DNA of 64,000 bases from Rhodospirillaceae bacterium (GTDB lineage Bacteria > Pseudomonadota > Alphaproteobacteria > TMED109): the NCBI GenBank assembly GCA_902571315.1, contig CACGBM010000002.1, positions 1 through 64,000 of the forward strand. Reading direction: 5' to 3'. Positions 43,756-52,410 of the stretch are shown here, one piece after another. The notes beneath the pieces are model-generated. The model was not told the origin of the DNA. It did not search any database and saw only the letters and a list, made by a program, of their open reading frames with translations. Made by a program: the position numbers and the translations under genes. Every line of letters begins with the position of its first letter. Within the stretch, counting starts at the first letter, position 1.

Positions 43756-44556
43756 ATGGAAGATAACCAACGTAATATAAATAACACTAAAGAAGAAGAA
43801 ATTAATCAATTAAATTTTTTAAAAATTGATGAGTTAAAAAGGGGTTCACATGCCCTTAGTTTAATGTTGAGAAAAGATGACATAATTGTAGGTGTCAATG
43901 GAAAAATATTTAGAGGAACACAAAAAATATTAAATCAGCATTTGAAACTAGAAAAATCAAAAATAATTACAGTTTTCAGAAAAGAGGTTTTTTTTAATGT
44001 TAAAGCAGAAGGACCTTTAGGTATTAAATTATTAGAAGTTGGAAGCGAAGAAGTTGATGAATTATTGAAAACATCAGAAGAATACCTGAAAACCATAAAG
44101 GATTATAAAGACTATAGAGAATTTGAAATATATAAAGGAAAAAAAAATTTTTATGATATACTAGAACTTCAAGAAAATTCATTACTTGCATCTTTGTTGC
44201 CATTTGTTTGGTTTTATCATCACAGACTTTATAGTCCTTTACTACTAATGATAGCTACATTTTTATTATTAGGATCAATAGCTTGGTGGTTATTTTTAGC
44301 TTCATGGGTAATTCTCACTATCTATATGAGTAAAGGTGCTATGTCTCTTTTAAGAGGTTATTGCTTATTTCAAGAATTGAGACCATATATGAAAGTTTAT
44401 GCTCAATCAAATAAAAGTGTGCAAGAAATAATTAGAAGTATAGATAAAAAGTCACAATATAGATTTCCTATTATAGATCCACCTGAAGATATAGAAGGTC
44501 AACAAATAGAAAAAGATATAGTTGATAAAGAGATGAAAACTACTCAAGCTACATAA
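43756..44556 (+). CDS. Membrane protein with PDZ-like N-terminal part, unknown
   Basis: A 266-residue protein. Residues ~25-95 resemble a degenerate PDZ domain (GSHALSLMLRKDDIIVGVNGKIF then LEKSKIITVFR), residues ~165-210 hold two membrane segments (SLLPFVWFYHHRLYSPLLLMIATFLLLG and IAWWLFLASWVILTIYMS), and a charged tail follows. It is the last gene of the flagellar run; the next gene is on the other strand. I know no described homologue; binding of a partner's C-terminus by the PDZ-like part is conceivable. Confidence 0.65.
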   Translation: MEDNQRNINNTKEEEINQLNFLKIDELKRGSHALSLMLRKDDIIVGVNGKIFRGTQKILNQHLKLEKSKIITVFRKEVFFNVKAEGPLGIKLLEVGSEEVDELLKTSEEYLKTIKDYKDYREFEIYKGKKNFYDILELQENSLLASLLPFVWFYHHRLYSPLLLMIATFLLLGSIAWWLFLASWVILTIYMSKGAMSLLRGYCLFQELRPYMKVYAQSNKSVQEIIRSIDKKSQYRFPIIDPPEDIEGQQIEKDIVDKEMKTTQAT

Positions 44557-44563
44557 CAAATTA

Positions 44564-45319
44564 TTATGAATTAAGGTGTAGCCCACCATCAACAAAAATA
44601 TTCTCACCAGTAATCAAATGAGGACTTTTAACGTACCACATTACAGTTTTGGCTACTTCTTCCGCACTTGCTGATCGTTTCAACATTACTTGTTTTTCAT
44701 ATATTTTGGCTTTTTTTGATACTTCTTTTTTTGATCCATGCCATGAAGTTTTTATATAACCAGGACTGATTGTGTTTACAGTTATTTTTGGAGAAAATGT
44801 TCTAGCTAGTGATAAACTTAATGTATTTAGCGCTCCTTTAGAACATGCATAGGCTATTGAACTACCTAATCCTAAACTAGCTACTGAAGATATATTGATG
44901 ATCTTTGGGAAGGAGGTTTTTAGCATTGATTTATAGCAAGCTCTGCTCATTAAAAAAGCACTTATTACATTAGTTTTATATATGTCTAAAAAGTCCATTT
45001 CACTTAATTCATATAATTTTGAAAACTTTACAAATTTAGTTTTACCTGCATTATTGATAAGAACATTAATATTACCAAATTTTTTTTTTGTTAGACTAAC
45101 AATTCTTTCGCATGATTTTTGTTTGGATACATCTGCTTTAATTAATAATGCTTCACTAAATTTCTGACATTCCAACAAAATTTTTTTTGCTTCATTTATT
45201 GAGGATTTATAAACTATTGCAATTTTATATTTTTCTTTTGCTAACTTTAAACATATTTCTGCTCCTAAACCTTTACTCGCTCCAGTAACTATTACAACTT
45301 TATTATTTATGCTTTTCAT
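44564..45319 (-). CDS. SDR-family oxidoreductase
   Basis: Classical short-chain dehydrogenase/reductase of 251 aa: cofactor motif TGASKGLGAE (~12-21), NNAG (~88), catalytic Ser in INISSVAS, YACSK (Tyr/Lys) and SPGYIKT. It looks like FabG-type 3-ketoacyl reductases, but the C-terminus ENIFVDGGLHLNS is general for the family, so the substrate is open. It lies 19 bp downstream of the SoxYZ-like gene and is probably cotranscribed with it. Confidence 0.85.
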   Translation of the reverse strand: MKSINNKVVIVTGASKGLGAEICLKLAKEKYKIAIVYKSSINEAKKILLECQKFSEALLIKADVSKQKSCERIVSLTKKKFGNINVLINNAGKTKFVKFSKLYELSEMDFLDIYKTNVISAFLMSRACYKSMLKTSFPKIINISSVASLGLGSSIAYACSKGALNTLSLSLARTFSPKITVNTISPGYIKTSWHGSKKEVSKKAKIYEKQVMLKRSASAEEVAKTVMWYVKSPHLITGENIFVDGGLHLNS

Positions 45320-45338
45320 TATTTTAGATTGAAGAAAT

Positions 45339-46121
45339 TTATAATGAGTAATCTTTACCCTTTGTATCGGTGGCTTTAACAGTTGGTTCTAAAAAGTCAT
45401 CATAAAAATCTAGTATAAAAGTTGGATTTGCGGATAAAGCTCCGTAGGTTTGGGCTTTGGCTAATTCTTCCTTGTCGTTTTCGAAAAAAAGCCAATCTAC
45501 ATAATATTCGGGTATAATTTTTCCAGAACTAGGATCAGTTACTAACCCTGTATCCATTGGATGATTTATTTTAAACTTTAATCTCCAGTCTCCAGAAGAT
45601 CTTTTATACTTATGCATCACGATTTTACCTAATACATTAGGTTCACATATCTCCTTTGTAGGATCGCACGCTGGCAAAGAGCAACCACCTGGTGATTTAA
45701 CTATTACTTTTTTAGAGGAAATATTCCATATATTTTTTTCATCTAATATAGCAGCTCTTACATAAGAGTCTTGTTCCATTCTTATATTAAATCCAACAGA
45801 CTTAAGAGGTTTTTGAGGAAAAATTTTAGTTACTAATTGAATAGGATTATTATCAACAAGTATTAGAATTTTATTTGTATATTTTAGCGTTTTAGGTATT
45901 TTTACTACCATTGAAACCTCATGAGATTCCTCTACCTCATCCTGAATAATAATTTTTATTTTTGAGTTATCTAAAAATTTTTCGGTTTTACCTAAGTATT
46001 GCTCTTTGATTAATTGAAAACTATTTCCGTAGGTTTCATTACTATGTGATAATGAAAAAGTTAAAATATAAAGAGTTAACGATATAAAGATATAAAAATT
46101 TACATTTTTTAAAATTAACAT
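45339..46121 (-). CDS. SoxYZ-like carrier fusion protein
   Basis: A 260-residue secreted protein (signal sequence ~1-28). Residues ~30-150 resemble SoxY, with a carrier Cys in a PGGCS motif near the end of that domain; residues ~165-255 resemble SoxZ (MHKYKRSSGDWRLKFKINHPMDTG). In the thiosulfate-oxidising Sox system SoxY carries the sulfur on a C-terminal Cys; here the Cys is between the two domains, as in the SoxYZ-like carriers linked to quinoprotein dehydrogenases. No other sox or quinoprotein gene is nearby, so its partner is unknown. Confidence 0.75.
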   Translation of the reverse strand: MLILKNVNFYIFISLTLYILTFSLSHSNETYGNSFQLIKEQYLGKTEKFLDNSKIKIIIQDEVEESHEVSMVVKIPKTLKYTNKILILVDNNPIQLVTKIFPQKPLKSVGFNIRMEQDSYVRAAILDEKNIWNISSKKVIVKSPGGCSLPACDPTKEICEPNVLGKIVMHKYKRSSGDWRLKFKINHPMDTGLVTDPSSGKIIPEYYVDWLFFENDKEELAKAQTYGALSANPTFILDFYDDFLEPTVKATDTKGKDYSL

Positions 46122-46154
46122 AAAATTACTTTATTAGTTTTTGAAATATTAGCA

Positions 46155-46433
46155 ATGAATAATATATATTTAAAATTTATAATAGACAAATTTAGTATTT
46201 TAAATAATTACGAATATTTATTTTTAATTTTTGTATGTGTTCTATTTTTATCAATACTAGCTTCTTTTTTTATATTTATAAAACCAATTAGTAATAATGA
46301 AGAAAAAAATAAACTATTAAAAAAAGAAAAGTTATTAATCAAATTGAAAAATTCTTATAAAAATGGTCAAATAAATGCAAAGGAATATAAAGCAAGAATA
46401 ATCAACTTAACAAAAGATGAAAATTTATTATGA
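46155..46433 (+). CDS. Small membrane protein, 92 aa, unknown
   Basis: One membrane segment (YLFLIFVCVLFLSILASFFIFI, ~25-45), then a Lys-rich tail ending LKNSYKNGQINAKEYKARIINL, a SHOCT-like pattern (short C-terminal helix pair, often an oligomerisation tag). The start is uncertain because the sequence around 46155 lacks a clear ribosome site. The following gene overlaps its stop (ATGA). Confidence 0.6.
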   Translation: MNNIYLKFIIDKFSILNNYEYLFLIFVCVLFLSILASFFIFIKPISNNEEKNKLLKKEKLLIKLKNSYKNGQINAKEYKARIINLTKDENLL

Positions 46434-46834
46434 GCATAAATAGAGATAAATCAGAAATAGCTGAGTCATTTAGAAATCTTTTGCAAAAAGCCGATGAAAT
46501 GGCGTTAAATAAAAAAAAAGATGACCTAATTGAAAAGTTTAATTTAGATGACAAGCATAATAATACTGAAGAGGTTCATGTTTCTAAAATAAAAAATTCT
46601 TCTAAGGATAGATTAGGAATAAGCAATATTAGAAGAATTCCTAAAAATCCATTTAGCCTAAATAAAAAGAATAAAAGTGATGAATATTTAAAAAATAGAA
46701 AAGAGCTAATTATCAAACTTTCAATTATATTAAACAAACATATTCATTACTGGCTTCAGAAAGAAATGCCAAAGTTTTCAAAATTACAACTTGAAAAGCA
46801 TATTTATAGTCTATTAAAGCATTTACAAAAATAG
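46430..46834 (+). CDS. Small charged protein with PopZ-like C-terminus
   Basis: A 134-residue, mostly disordered charged protein with a helical C-terminal part: ELIIKLSIILNKHIHYWLQKEMPKFSKLQLEKHI. This resembles the C-terminal oligomerisation region of the alphaproteobacterial polar organiser PopZ (DUF2497), in which a helix ends in ...LKxWLDxNLPxIVExxV...; the likeness is loose. If right, it would be a polar scaffold encoded close to flagellar genes. No membrane segment. Cotranscribed with the gene before it. Confidence 0.5.
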   Translation: MSINRDKSEIAESFRNLLQKADEMALNKKKDDLIEKFNLDDKHNNTEEVHVSKIKNSSKDRLGISNIRRIPKNPFSLNKKNKSDEYLKNRKELIIKLSIILNKHIHYWLQKEMPKFSKLQLEKHIYSLLKHLQK

Positions 46835-46851
46835 TATTTTATTGCACCTAA

Positions 46852-47949
46852 TTATACATTAACTTTATACTTTTCAATATTAGACTCATTCCATTCAATA
46901 CCTGTACCAGGAATTTCGGGAATATAGTATTTTCCACTTTCTACTCTAAAACCTGTATCTTCTAAGATTGGATTTGCCCAATCTACCCATTCAAGCCAAT
47001 GAGCAGTTGGCGTTAAATTCATTAAATGAGCTGATACTTCAGGATACAGGTGTGTAGAAAATTTTAAATTATAGGCTTCTGCTATACTTGCTGCCTTTAA
47101 CCAGCCACTAATTCCTCCTATTCTCATAAGATCAGGCATTATATAAGTACAAGCACTTGCATCAATTGATTTTATTAAATCATGAGGGCCATGAAAATTT
47201 TCTCCTATACAAATAGGTGTCTTTATCTTAGCGGAAAGTTTAGAACAGTCATCAAAGTTTCTAAAATTTATTGGCTCTTCAAACCAATATAATCCTATAT
47301 CATCTAGAGCCAGCATACGTTTTAAAGCAGTATCATACTCATAGCAACAATTAAAATCAGACATAATAGTGATATTTTCTCCGCCTATTTTTTTTATTTT
47401 CTCAATTACATTAATATCATCTTTAATTTTATCTCTTCCTATTCTTACCTTTAAGGCATCAAAGGAGCCATTATCTAAAAGGTCATAAATTTCTTTATCA
47501 ATTTTATCTAGAGGTATGAGCCAAAGTCCTCTAGAGTTATAAGTATCTAAAGCTTTTAAATCAGAGCCTAGAAGAACGGCTAAAGGTAATTTTGCTGCTT
47601 TTGCATATACATCCCAAAAGGCAATGTCTAAAGCTGCTAACGCATAAAGACCGATACCTTGATAACCTAAAAGGGCTGTTTTATTAAAACCCTCTTTAAA
47701 AAAATCAAATGGTTTTATTTTTTTATTTAAAAATAATTTTGATAAGGCTTCTATACATTTTGATATCGTGCCTAACTGATTAACTAAATAAGGCCCTATG
47801 TAGCTTCTTCCTATTAATTCAGAATTGGTATGGATATCTATACATAAATAAGGCCAACTTTCAAAAGTTCCCAAATGAGCAATGATTGGTTTTTCTAAAG
47901 GTACGTTTACAGCTCTAATATTTATATTTTTAAAAATTAAATTATCCAC
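46852..47949 (-). CDS. Enolase-superfamily protein (mandelate racemase type)
   Basis: A 365-residue member of the mandelate racemase/muconate cycloisomerase superfamily. The N-terminal capping domain (~1-125) precedes the barrel with KVRIGR (base, second Lys replaced by Arg), Mg ligands in MSDFN, WFEEPIN and CIGENF, and a His in FSTHLYPEVSAH. Such enzymes dehydrate or racemise sugar acids or other carboxylates. It is the last gene of an eleven-gene minus-strand run with TRAP transporter and Mo-hydroxylase genes, so an organic acid is a likely substrate. Confidence 0.85.
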   Translation of the reverse strand: MDNLIFKNINIRAVNVPLEKPIIAHLGTFESWPYLCIDIHTNSELIGRSYIGPYLVNQLGTISKCIEALSKLFLNKKIKPFDFFKEGFNKTALLGYQGIGLYALAALDIAFWDVYAKAAKLPLAVLLGSDLKALDTYNSRGLWLIPLDKIDKEIYDLLDNGSFDALKVRIGRDKIKDDINVIEKIKKIGGENITIMSDFNCCYEYDTALKRMLALDDIGLYWFEEPINFRNFDDCSKLSAKIKTPICIGENFHGPHDLIKSIDASACTYIMPDLMRIGGISGWLKAASIAEAYNLKFSTHLYPEVSAHLMNLTPTAHWLEWVDWANPILEDTGFRVESGKYYIPEIPGTGIEWNESNIEKYKVNV

Positions 47950-47950
47950 T

Positions 47951-48568
47951 TTAAATATCCAATAATTGCTTAATATACTTGATAGTCATATCTGTATCAA
48001 TAAATTTATAAGTTTGAAAACCCAACTCTTTTGCTGGTTTTAAATTTATACCTAAATCATCTATAAATAAGATTTCTTCTGCTTTAACTTTTAATGTATT
48101 TAAAACATGTTTATATATTTTTTTCTCTGGTTTACGGATGCCTAACTTGCTAGATTCAAAAATTAAACTAAAGTGACTCTTAATATATTGAAAATTTGTA
48201 AACTCTATATTTATAAAGTTATTAGTTAAGCATACACATTCATAAAATTTTGAGATATTTTGTAATAATTGGATCATTTTAATGTTTGGCTTTACGTCAA
48301 GACATCTAAGTAGTTTTTTAGTATTCATATTTTTAATGCCAAATTTTTTAGCTTCTTCTTTGAATAATACAAAAAATTCTTCAGTAGATATTTCATTTTT
48401 TTCTAGTCTTGCCCATGCATTTTCATATTTATTATTAGAATTAATTTTAACAATAGTATTTAAAACATAGTTATTATCTTTTTCAAACTTTTGAAAGCTT
48501 TTTATTGGACTTTCTGTTAAAACACCTCCATAGTCCCATAATATTATTTTAATAGAATTATTTTTCAT
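47951..48568 (-). CDS. HAD-IA hydrolase
   Basis: A 205-residue HAD hydrolase with motif I ILWDYGGVLTESP (Asp and the second acidic position as DYGG), motif II CLTNNF, Lys in SSKLGIRKPEKKIYKHVL and motif III FIDDLGINLKPAKELG. It is of the YihX/haloacid-dehalogenase-like type. It overlaps the upstream gene by 11 bp. It may remove phosphate or halide from a pathway intermediate; the substrate is unknown. Confidence 0.8.
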   Translation of the reverse strand: MKNNSIKIILWDYGGVLTESPIKSFQKFEKDNNYVLNTIVKINSNNKYENAWARLEKNEISTEEFFVLFKEEAKKFGIKNMNTKKLLRCLDVKPNIKMIQLLQNISKFYECVCLTNNFINIEFTNFQYIKSHFSLIFESSKLGIRKPEKKIYKHVLNTLKVKAEEILFIDDLGINLKPAKELGFQTYKFIDTDMTIKYIKQLLDI

Positions 48569-49169
48569 CTTTTATCAATTCTTTATATTTTTCTAAAGTA
48601 TCAATGTCTTCTAAAATATACTTCTCAGATAATATTACTTTTTTTATATATTTTTTATTTTTTTTAATTAAAAACTTAGCTCCTATATCTCCAGATATTT
48701 TTTTTAGTTCTGAAAAAAAATGGTTACTAAGAATTACAGGATTTCCAGTTTTACCGTTATATTCAGGTAAAATTATCAAAGGGGTAGAAATATCATAAAA
48801 ATATTTGAACTTATCTATTAAAATGTTATAAGTTTTTGATGTAATTTTTGGCATATCAGCCAGACAAATCATTACACCGTTACTTTTATCGTCAATCTTA
48901 CTAATTCCTTTTTTTATTGAAGATGATATGCCTTCTTTATAAGAATCATTTATGATTAATGAAAGCTTAAAATTTTTTAATGCTTTAGATAATAAATTAC
49001 TCTGATGTCCTAATACTATTAAAAAATCATCAATATTGGATTTATATAAATTTTTAATAGTATTTTCTATAACTGTAATATTTTTTATTTTTAGTAATAA
49101 TTTATTTCCAATAGTCATTCTTGAGGAAAGACCAGCAGCAAGTACTAAACATGTAATTTTAATATCCAT
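48558..49169 (-). CDS. MobA/MocA-like nucleotidyltransferase
   Basis: A 203-residue protein with the NTP-transferase signature LVLAAGLSSRM and NKLLLKIKNI near the N-terminus, and VMICLADMPKIT in the middle. It fits molybdopterin cytidylyltransferase MocA, which makes the MCD cofactor of CO dehydrogenase/xanthine dehydrogenase-type enzymes. It lies directly after the molybdopterin-binding protein gene (1-bp gap), in keeping with this. Confidence 0.83.
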   Translation of the reverse strand: MDIKITCLVLAAGLSSRMTIGNKLLLKIKNITVIENTIKNLYKSNIDDFLIVLGHQSNLLSKALKNFKLSLIINDSYKEGISSSIKKGISKIDDKSNGVMICLADMPKITSKTYNILIDKFKYFYDISTPLIILPEYNGKTGNPVILSNHFFSELKKISGDIGAKFLIKKNKKYIKKVILSEKYILEDIDTLEKYKELIKDEK

Positions 49170-49170
49170 A

Positions 49171-50151
49171 TTATATTTTTCTGATTATTTTCTTGAATAG
49201 GCCGCCGCACGAAAGTTCAGCAATAACTCTCTTATTAATACTAGAATCAAAACATATTCTTTCTAAAATTAGATCAAAACCGTTTCTTATAATTGATTTG
49301 GCGCACCCTGGAACCCCTATTATTTTTTTATTCTTTAGAGTTCCGTACATCAACAGATTACCAGGATCAGTTGGAGCCCCGTAAGCAATTACTTTACCTT
49401 TAGCTTTTTTTAATGCTCTAGGGATAATATCATTTTTATCAACAATAGATGTACTGCCATATAATAGTATTATATTACTATTACTTATATTCTTAGATAG
49501 AAGAATATTTTTAATATCATTTTCATTATGTTTGCAATATAAAGTTTGTTTGAGTTTTAAATTAAAGTTTAATAATCTAGTATTAACTGAATCAATTATT
49601 TTATTATTGATTTTTAAATTTTCTTCATCTGATGATAATACTAATACAATATTTTTATTTTTAGCTTTTTTGACATTTATTAAATTAGAATACTTTTTTA
49701 TATTTAGTGTTTTCCTTAAACTTTTTTGTGTTATAGCATAAGGTAAAATTTTTACATTACCAATTAATTGGTTTTTTTTAACTACCTTTAATGGTTTTAA
49801 CATAGCCACTGCTAAGTCATCATTAGAAAAATTTAACCTAAAGAGTAATGTCTTATCATAATCTAGAAGACCATTTATTTTAGAAAATAAATCTGCCCTT
49901 CCATTAACTGGTCTGTTGATTATTATATTTTTACCTATTATTAGATTTGATATATAAACGGATGCTTTATTTTCATCAATGTGCTGTGAATTTTTTTCAA
50001 AAACATATACTTCCTTTTTTCCAATATCATTTAATAATTTAATATCACTTTTATTTATAACTTTTCCTTTTTTAAGTTTAATACCTTTGATTTCTATGCT
50101 GTGAGCTAATATTCTTTTATAACTTTTATTTACTAGGATTAATTTAAGCAT
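49171..50151 (-). CDS. Molybdopterin-binding protein
   Basis: A 326-residue protein whose C-terminal half shows a MoaB/Mog/MoeA-type molybdopterin-binding fold: DIIPRALKKAKGKVIAYGAPTDPGNLLMYG and IIGVPGCAKS. The N-terminal half has a domain resembling the first part of MoeA-like proteins from cox/xdh clusters (LKKGKVINKSDIKLLND). It overlaps the XdhC gene by 8 bp. It likely takes part in Mo insertion or cofactor handling for the Mo-hydroxylase whose subunits are coded nearby. Confidence 0.78.
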   Translation of the reverse strand: MLKLILVNKSYKRILAHSIEIKGIKLKKGKVINKSDIKLLNDIGKKEVYVFEKNSQHIDENKASVYISNLIIGKNIIINRPVNGRADLFSKINGLLDYDKTLLFRLNFSNDDLAVAMLKPLKVVKKNQLIGNVKILPYAITQKSLRKTLNIKKYSNLINVKKAKNKNIVLVLSSDEENLKINNKIIDSVNTRLLNFNLKLKQTLYCKHNENDIKNILLSKNISNSNIILLYGSTSIVDKNDIIPRALKKAKGKVIAYGAPTDPGNLLMYGTLKNKKIIGVPGCAKSIIRNGFDLILERICFDSSINKRVIAELSCGGLFKKIIRKI

Positions 50152-51136
50152 TAATAGTGTTTTTAAATAAAATTATTTGAGAAATTATAGAAATCGCAAT
50201 TTCTGAAGGTGTTTTTGCACTTATACTAATTCCTACAGGACCATTTAACTTTTTTAATTCATCTTCATTAATTCCTTTATTCTTAAGTCTTAATATTCTG
50301 CTATCATGTGTTTTTTTTGAGCCCAAACAACCAATGTAGAAAGCATCTGTTTTTAGTGAATATTCTAAAGCAGGATCGTCTAATTTAGGGTCATGGGTAA
50401 GAGTTACTATGGCTGTTTTTTGATCTATGATAATTTTTTTTAATGCCTCATCTGGCCATTCTTTAAATATTTTTATACGTTTAAACTTTTTTTCGTTAAA
50501 ATTACTTCTAGGATCAATAAGAAAAACTTCATAAGCCAAATGATTTGCAAAATTAATTAATGGTTCAGCGATATGTACCGCACCAATAATAATTATCTTT
50601 GCATTACTTTGAAAAACTTTTAGAAACCACTCTTGATCTTCAAATAATATTATGCCTGATTTAACAGTATTTAAATTTATTTTAAATCTATTTTTTGATG
50701 AGCTTTTATTAGCTTTATCAATAATATCTCTTTTACCATCATTTAGTCTAGTTGCTATTACCATAATTTCGTTTTTGGCATATACATCATTTATTTTTTT
50801 TATAAAATCAAAATCTTGGTTAGAGACCTTTTCTAAAAAAACTTTTATTTTTCCGCCACATGTTAAACCTACTTCCCAAGCTTTACTATTAGCGACGCCA
50901 AATTCAAGAGTTTCAATATTATTATTTTTAATTACCTCTAAGGCTTTAGCAAAAACAAAACTCTCAACACAACCACCAGAAACTGAGCCAATGACCTCAT
51001 GATCACTATTAATTGCCATTATACTTCCTACTGGTCTAGGACTAGAGCCCCAAGTTTCTATTACATTTGCAATTGCAACTTCTTTTTTATTATTTAGCCA
51101 TTCTAATATTTTTGTATATATTTCTTTTTCATTCAT
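50144..51136 (-). CDS. XdhC/CoxI-family Mo-hydroxylase maturation protein
   Basis: A 330-residue XdhC/CoxI protein. N-terminal part: VIETWGSSPRPVGSIMAIN and GSVSGGCVES; the C-terminal Rossmann domain: IIIGAVHIAEPLINFA, then TLTHDPKLDDPALEYSL, FYIGCLGSKKTHDSR. These proteins bind the Mo cofactor, promote sulfuration and pass it to the large subunit. The ATG at 51136 is preferred to that at 51148. It overlaps the CoxM-like gene by 8 bp. Confidence 0.85.
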   Translation of the reverse strand: MNEKEIYTKILEWLNNKKEVAIANVIETWGSSPRPVGSIMAINSDHEVIGSVSGGCVESFVFAKALEVIKNNNIETLEFGVANSKAWEVGLTCGGKIKVFLEKVSNQDFDFIKKINDVYAKNEIMVIATRLNDGKRDIIDKANKSSSKNRFKINLNTVKSGIILFEDQEWFLKVFQSNAKIIIIGAVHIAEPLINFANHLAYEVFLIDPRSNFNEKKFKRIKIFKEWPDEALKKIIIDQKTAIVTLTHDPKLDDPALEYSLKTDAFYIGCLGSKKTHDSRILRLKNKGINEDELKKLNGPVGISISAKTPSEIAISIISQIILFKNTINA

Positions 51137-51932
51137 CTTTAAGCACATTATTTATTAATTTAGGTAGCATATTTTTAATAATTGAAGATCTATACTCTGC
51201 ACTTGCATGAATATCTGAGTTTATATTTATTTCACTCAAATCTAGTTTCTGAAAGTCGTAATCTTTTAGTTTATCTGGAGACTGATTGTTAACATCTTGT
51301 AAATAAAATACCTTATTTGCAGCACCAGTTATTGATATTGAAGCTTTATCTTTGTCAAAACTACCAAACATACCTACTATTGCATATTTAGAGGCTTGAC
51401 TAGAAATTTTTAAGTAATAAGACTTAGGCTTTATAGGAAAAGTAACTGACTTTACAATTTCGTAACTCTCTAGTTTAGTTTCAAACATATCAACAAAAAA
51501 ATCTTTCGCTGATATTTCTCTAATATTAGTAGTAACTATAGCATTAAGAGAAAGAAGGGCAGCTGGGTAATCTGCCGCCGGATCAGCATTACATATTGAT
51601 CCGCCTATAGTTCCACAGTTTCTTACAGCATTATCAGCAATTTTAGATGCAAGATAAGATAAACCTCTAATATTTTTTTTGATTATAGATGAATTTGCAA
51701 CTTCATTATGTGTAGTTAAGGCTCCTACAATAATAGTATTTTCTGTCTTATGAATTCCTTTTAATTCTTCAATATTTTGAATATCAATCAGATCGGTAGG
51801 TGAAGATAATAATTGTTTCATAGAGGGTATTAGTGTCATTCCTCCAGATAAATATTTTGGAAATTCTTTCTCTTTAAATAAGCTTATACTTTCTTTTAAG
51901 GATGATGGTTTATGATATCTAAATTTATACAT
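51129..51932 (-). CDS. FAD-binding subunit of a Mo-hydroxylase (CoxM-like)
   Basis: A 267-residue medium subunit: KYLSGGMTLIPSMKQLL near the start and the FAD-binding NCGTIGGSICNADPAADYPAALL (~100-122); C-terminal half of the CO dehydrogenase flavoprotein type. It carries electrons from the 2Fe-2S subunit to FAD. It lies between the 2Fe-2S subunit gene (10-bp gap) and xdhC. No large subunit gene exists in the window. Confidence 0.88.
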   Translation of the reverse strand: MYKFRYHKPSSLKESISLFKEKEFPKYLSGGMTLIPSMKQLLSSPTDLIDIQNIEELKGIHKTENTIIVGALTTHNEVANSSIIKKNIRGLSYLASKIADNAVRNCGTIGGSICNADPAADYPAALLSLNAIVTTNIREISAKDFFVDMFETKLESYEIVKSVTFPIKPKSYYLKISSQASKYAIVGMFGSFDKDKASISITGAANKVFYLQDVNNQSPDKLKDYDFQKLDLSEININSDIHASAEYRSSIIKNMLPKLINNVLKDE

Positions 51933-51942
51933 GAAATATATT

Positions 51943-52410
51943 TCAAGACATTTTTAAGAAATAAGAAATAGATTTTACTATATTTTGATATCCTGTGCAT
52001 CTGCAAAAGTTTCCATCTAAGAAATCTCTTATTTCTTTTTCTGTTGATATATTATTTTTTTTACACTCAATTGCAGTCATTATAAACCCTGGTGTACAAA
52101 AGCCGCATTGAAGACCATGATTTTCTTTAAATGCCTTTTGTACATTACTTAAATTATTTTCTTTACCAATACTTTCAATAGTCTTTATTGATTTTTTATC
52201 ACATTGAATAGCGAGTATGGAGCAAGATTTAACACATTTTTCATTCATTAAAACCATACAGGAACCACACTGTGATGTATCACATCCAATATGGGTACCT
52301 TTTAATTCAAGACTATTCCTTAAAAGGTCAACTAACAGAAGTCTGGGTTCAATGTTTAGTTTTACATTCTTGTTATTTATATTAATAACTATGGAAATTT
52401 TATCTGACAT
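51943..52410 (-). CDS. 2Fe-2S subunit of a Mo-hydroxylase (CoxS-like)
   Basis: A 155-residue small subunit with two [2Fe-2S] sites: plant-type CDTSQCGSCMVLMNEKC and helical CGFCTPGFI plus FCRCTGYQNI. This Cys pattern is exact for CoxS/XdhA-type subunits, which hand electrons from the Mo site to FAD. It overlaps the CoxG-like gene by 11 bp. Confidence 0.93.
   Translation of the reverse strand: MSDKISIVININNKNVKLNIEPRLLLVDLLRNSLELKGTHIGCDTSQCGSCMVLMNEKCVKSCSILAIQCDKKSIKTIESIGKENNLSNVQKAFKENHGLQCGFCTPGFIMTAIECKKNNISTEKEIRDFLDGNFCRCTGYQNIVKSISYFLKMS

Noticed and set aside
45470-45480. Further GTCGTT copy as a promoter
   Set aside because: It lies inside the SoxYZ-like gene and has no TAAA-type box 14-15 nt upstream.
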